DNA from: Stenocarpella maydis
Lineage: Eukaryota > Ascomycota > Sordariomycetes > Diaporthales > Diaporthaceae
Direction of reading: 5' to 3'
Length of the DNA: 10,808 nt
Assembly: GCA_002270565.1 (NCBI GenBank)
Contig: NQMI01000148.1
Location: 100,349 to 111,156, forward strand
Part shown: positions 7,621 through 10,808 of the stretch, piece after piece
How positions within the stretch are numbered: position 1 is the stretch's first letter
Layout: each line of letters starts with the position of its first letter
Made by a program: the position numbers and the translations under genes
The notes under the pieces: model-generated
Database searches by the model: none
Seen by the model: only the letters and a program-made list of their open reading frames with translations
Told to the model about the DNA's origin: nothing

Positions 7621-9299
7621 ACTATTAAGCCTCTCGAATTAGATAAGCTTTATTATTACTATATTTTCTCCTTCTTAATTAAGCTAAGAAGAAAAGGGAA
7701 AGGGTAAGGAGTAATTGCCTCTTATTATTAGGGTCTTTAAAATATATAATCCTCCTTTTATTTATAAAGAGGGTATCTATACCTGCTTCTAGCTGAATGC
7801 AATCCTTTTATAAAACTAGGTTTATAAATTACTGCTTTATAAGGCCTTTATAATGAATATTAAGATATATAACCTTAAGGGTAGAGGCAAGAGTCTTTAT
7901 ATCCTGTGGACTTTCTCCTTAATATATAAATTTAAGCTGCTTAAATTATTTTTTCTCTTCCTAAAAGCCTTAGAGGCTTATAAGTACCTATAGTCTTGCC
8001 TTAGTACTTTGATTAAAGGAGGTCTGAATGATGTTTTTGTTGAGTATATAAATGGTAGCCCTTATAAGAAGTATATATCTTAACTATACTAGGGGAATAA
8101 CCTTTGTTGGGGCCCGGCTCTCCTTATTGCCTTCTTTGGTTATTGTAATGCGAACCTGTGCGATTATTATATGCAGCGAATAGGGGCTAATTATAACTGA
8201 ATAACTCTTTAAGGTATTATCTCCATTATAATTTCTTTCTTTAAGTGCTAATTGCTTTAAGGATTTCAAGATAATACTTGCGCTAATTATATCTATTATA
8301 TTAAGGGTTACCTTTATAATTTTAAGATGCTAAAGATTTCTAAGGGTAGTTATAATTATATTACTAATGTGCATTCTGATCTAATTAATGAGCCTCTAAA
8401 TATGCCTCCTTTAGAGCTCTCATTAGGCAAGTATACTGAGGTAGCTATTGAGATAGGATATAAGGAAACTTGCGTGGATACTGTGGGTAAGATTACTGGA
8501 TGTATGCTTAGGAAGTTTAAGTATAAGCTTATGGATCTCTAGTTATGGTTGTAAGGTGATTAGAAGGGTTAGGTAATGTAGGGGTGGATCTAGTTTTTTT
8601 AGGTTGCTAATATTTCTTTTAATAGTAAATTAAGAATTGATGATTTTTGTCTTGCATGTGGTCCTAAGAGAAGTATACTTATTTAATTAGAGATATAATG
8701 TTGTCTTGATTTTTTTATATCTTAACTTTTTTATGTCTTATCCTAGAATTTATATTCCTTTAGCTTGGGGTTATTAGGGTTAATAAGTGGAATGTTTATA
8801 TATAGTGTTGTTCTTTAAGTCTAATTAGCTGAATCTAATAAGTTTGAATTATATAAGCTATCTATATTCAAGCATACTTACGCTTAGGGGATTATCTGGC
8901 TAGGAAGAAATTAGTCTTAATATTAATTATTATTATCCTGATTAGGGGTAGTAGGATGGAGTATATTGTTTGGTATATTTGGGAAGATGTTGTATTTAGT
9001 TACTTTTAATAGCTTTCTCCTGGTTTGTTGACTTTTAAGAGGGTTATTCTCCTAAAGAAAAGGCACTATCAGCTCCTAAATTCCCCTCTTATAGATAAAT
9101 TTCTTTAGGTGTATTGGGGGATAGGTCTTGTTAATAGGGATCTGCCCCCTTTTTTAGGTTTGGCTGGAATTGGGTTATAGGTCTCTAGGGTGTACCTATC
9201 TGAATAGAAGACTGCTTTGGTAGTAGCTACCTGAAAGGGCTTCTGGTTCTTTCTCCCCAGCCTATATATTACTTGCAACCCATTAAGAGTGATATATAT
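7621..9299 (-). pseudogene. RIP-mutated coding remnants, frame unresolved
   Basis: The plus strand is rich in T and G. In the minus frame shared with the gag/retropepsin part there are about 41 stops in 555 codons, only one of them TGA, and an open run of about 82 codons at 8084-8329. In the minus frame shared with the C48 protease there are about 50 stops, but none in the roughly 75 codons between 9075 and 9300. On the plus strand about 88 codons (8276-8542) are open, which I regard as a by-product of the strand's shortage of A. Both minus readings are rich in Gln, Lys and Leu. No reverse transcriptase, integrase or transposase motif was found. Its position, between two same-strand protease genes, suggests it belongs to one or both. 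Confidence 0.35.
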
Positions 9300-10808
9300 A
9301 AAAAGAAACCCCCTTAATTACTTAAAAGTTAAATTTATATTTAAAAAGAAAAGCATCCTTAAAAGGATATTATAGGTGGTATTATATATTTTATTATTTA
9401 TAATGAAGAAAATAGCCCTTATTCTATTATAGCTAATATATATTTACTCTTTAGTTATTCTAATTAGTATAAGTAATGCTTTATTATAAACTGTGGAGTA
9501 TAGAATAACTTATTCTAGTGGTAATAGGATAAAGGAAGAAGATTTATTTTAATACCTATATTTAGTAGGGCTAGGAGGATCTTATGGCTTTCTAAAGCAA
9601 TCCTAATATTTAGGTAGGCGGATCTATAGTAACTATAGTTTACTATATTAGCAGTTTGAGATAATATTGAATTTACCTTATACCTAATAATATATATCTA
9701 ATTAGAGCTTAAGTATTACTTATATTTAATTTTGGATGAAGTAGAGACCATACTGAGTCCTGAACCTATGGCTTGAGGCATATCCCTATCTAGGACTAGC
9801 TTGAAAGGCTACTCATTAAGAGAGGTATTGTCCCTGTAAGTAAGGAGCTCTCTAATTAGAATAGCATTAGTCTCGCTAAGTGCGAGAATATCTGAAATCG
9901 GCATTTTGATTGAGGTGGCGAGGATGGCGTTTATGGCCTTGGCTTTAGGGGTCTGGGGGATTAGGGGTCCTCGTTTGGGCTGAGCTTTGGTTGATTTTTC
10001 GGTCTTGCTCGGACTGATTGGATTACCCTTTGTTTTACCTTCCCCGTCCCTAGCTATAGTGGAAGTCTCTTGCTAGATTTCTGGTACTACCTCCTTTTCG
10101 TTAGAAATCATTTGTGATCTTGGGTTGGGGTTAATGACTGGTTTTGAGTCTGGCCTAGCATTAAATATTATGTTGTTAATATCCTGATTGGGGTTATCTC
10201 TGTTCGTTCTCTTCCTTTTGATAGCATCTATAGTAATTAAGGGCACTAAAGTTTCCATATATCAGGTTTTATTATTAATAAATATTGGTTTGGGTCCAGG
10301 AATTAATATTGCAGAGAGGGAATTTACTTTAGTTTCTAGATTAGGGTCCCAAATCTTCTTTAGTTCCCTAAGAGATATATTGCCCTTGAGTTTGGGGTGG
10401 TTGGTAATTAGAGACTGTTATCTCTGAATGCAAGGTAAGTCCGTCCTTCCTTTTAAAAGCAAAAATTCCAAATAGCCTCTAGCAAACTTCTTAATGCTAT
10501 AATATTCTATATCCCTATAGAAAGCTAGGGCTATAGGATTGAGCTGGTTAGACCTGCCTTTATAAATATCCTCTTGAGAACTAAGGAATGGTAAGGTCTA
10601 AAGGGCAGGGTTTCTAAAGGGCATTAAAGGTATGATAGGCTGAGAAGTTGCCTAAATAGGTGGTATAGGAGCATAATACTCTTGATTAGAGGTCCTAGAT
10701 GGGGTGGGGGTAGGTTCCTAAGGAGACCGGCGTCCTTAAGGTAGACCTTTCTTTAATAAGAGCCCCCTTGCCTTATCTATATCCTGCTCCCTTCCCCTAA
10801 AGGGAGAA
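9300..10808 (-). pseudogene. Gag-like protein with retropepsin-like domain, RIP-mutated, running off the right edge
   Basis: One minus-strand frame enters at the right edge. Between there and 9562 it has about ten stops in 415 codons, nearly all TAA/TAG, far below the surrounding rate. In order it shows a Pro/Gln-rich segment (10808-10620); a helical, charged domain (about 10570-10330, with RGYLEFLLLKGR and LRELKKIWDP); a basic cluster KRKRTNR (about 10200); a Lys/Pro-rich linker (about 10080-9930); a short helix, ISDILALSE; and a hydrophobic segment ending ALLNIGIKINLL at about 9540-9572. In retropepsins this place holds a D-T/S-G-A motif after two or three Leu, so the Asp appears to have become Asn and the Thr Ile. 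The layout matches Gag-protease of fungal LTR elements. The frame can be followed to about 9283 but weakens after 9500. No zinc knuckle was seen, and the start lies outside the window. Confidence 0.55.
9540..9572 (-). other. Degraded retropepsin-like active site
   Basis: Minus-strand codons read Leu-Leu-Asn-Ile-Gly-Ile-Lys-Ile-Asn-Leu-Leu. In the family pattern Leu-Leu-Asp-Thr-Gly-Ala-Glu-hydrophobic-Asn, every difference except one is a G-to-A or C-to-T type change. The catalytic Asp codon would be the AAT at 9560-9562. This is pattern matching by eye and has not been confirmed by alignment. Confidence 0.45.

Noticed and set aside
8327..8542. 71-codon plus-strand ORF, open upstream to about 8276
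   Set aside because: It lies in T/G-rich DNA where the plus strand has few A residues and so few stops. Minus-strand readings here keep RIP-type stops, and nothing in the plus translation is recognised. Treated as a probable antisense opening, though not excluded.
8000..9250. A plus-strand gene assembled from several frames
   Set aside because: It needs multiple frameshifts and yields mostly hydrophobic translation; composition bias explains the openness.
10188..10427. 79-codon plus-strand ORF
   Set aside because: It overlaps the minus-strand gag-like frame, which stays largely open for over 1.2 kb. The plus translation is hydrophobic, as expected for the reverse of a Lys/Asn-rich gene.

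Overview
The window looks like part of an AT-rich, transposon-filled block in the nuclear genome of a filamentous ascomycete, joined on its left to ordinary host DNA. Most of the sequence is flooded with TpA and with TAA/TAG triplets and is poor in CpA/TpG. Wherever a reading frame can still be followed, nearly all internal stops are TAA or TAG, replacing what look like Gln (CAA/CAG) or Trp (TGG) codons, and TGA is rare. This is the mark of repeat-induced point mutation (RIP). No intact protein-coding gene longer than about 100 codons is present; everything recognisable inside the block is a pseudogene.

Layout. 1-590: base composition is balanced. A TATA box on the minus strand, a C/A-rich leader-like stretch and a possible ATG at the edge suggest the 5' flank of a host gene read leftward. 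A 24-bp tandem array lies at 491-562. 590-2600: a mutated minus-strand LTR-retrotransposon-like unit, with a candidate LTR edge at 2599, a TATA box at 2527-2536 and a gag-like frame from ATG 2359; below about 1930 the frame is no longer clear. 2600-3900: plus-strand remnants of an unrecognised gene. 3900-4625: extremely AT-rich DNA with little in it. 4630-4832: a less mutated, purine-rich patch that could encode a basic protein tail. 4954-4962: a G9 run like a polypurine tract.

5118-10808 is the most informative part, all read on the minus strand. A pseudogene at 5118 to about 7260 encodes a C48 (Ulp1/SENP-like) cysteine protease. Its catalytic spacing matches Ulp1 (His-17-Asp, Gln-6-Cys), with the His codon now TAT and the Gln codon TAG. 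At the other end (about 9300-10808, running off the right edge) is a gag-like protein leading into a retropepsin-like site with its own inactivating changes. Between them (7260-9300) several frames compete and the original coding is unresolved. I see no reverse transcriptase, RNase H, integrase or transposase signature here.

The genes no longer work together. As an inference, the right-hand 5.7 kb may be one RIP-killed mobile element carrying both an aspartic and a C48 protease, or two elements nested side by side. The protease calls rest on motif spacing read by eye; names for the other remnants are tentative.
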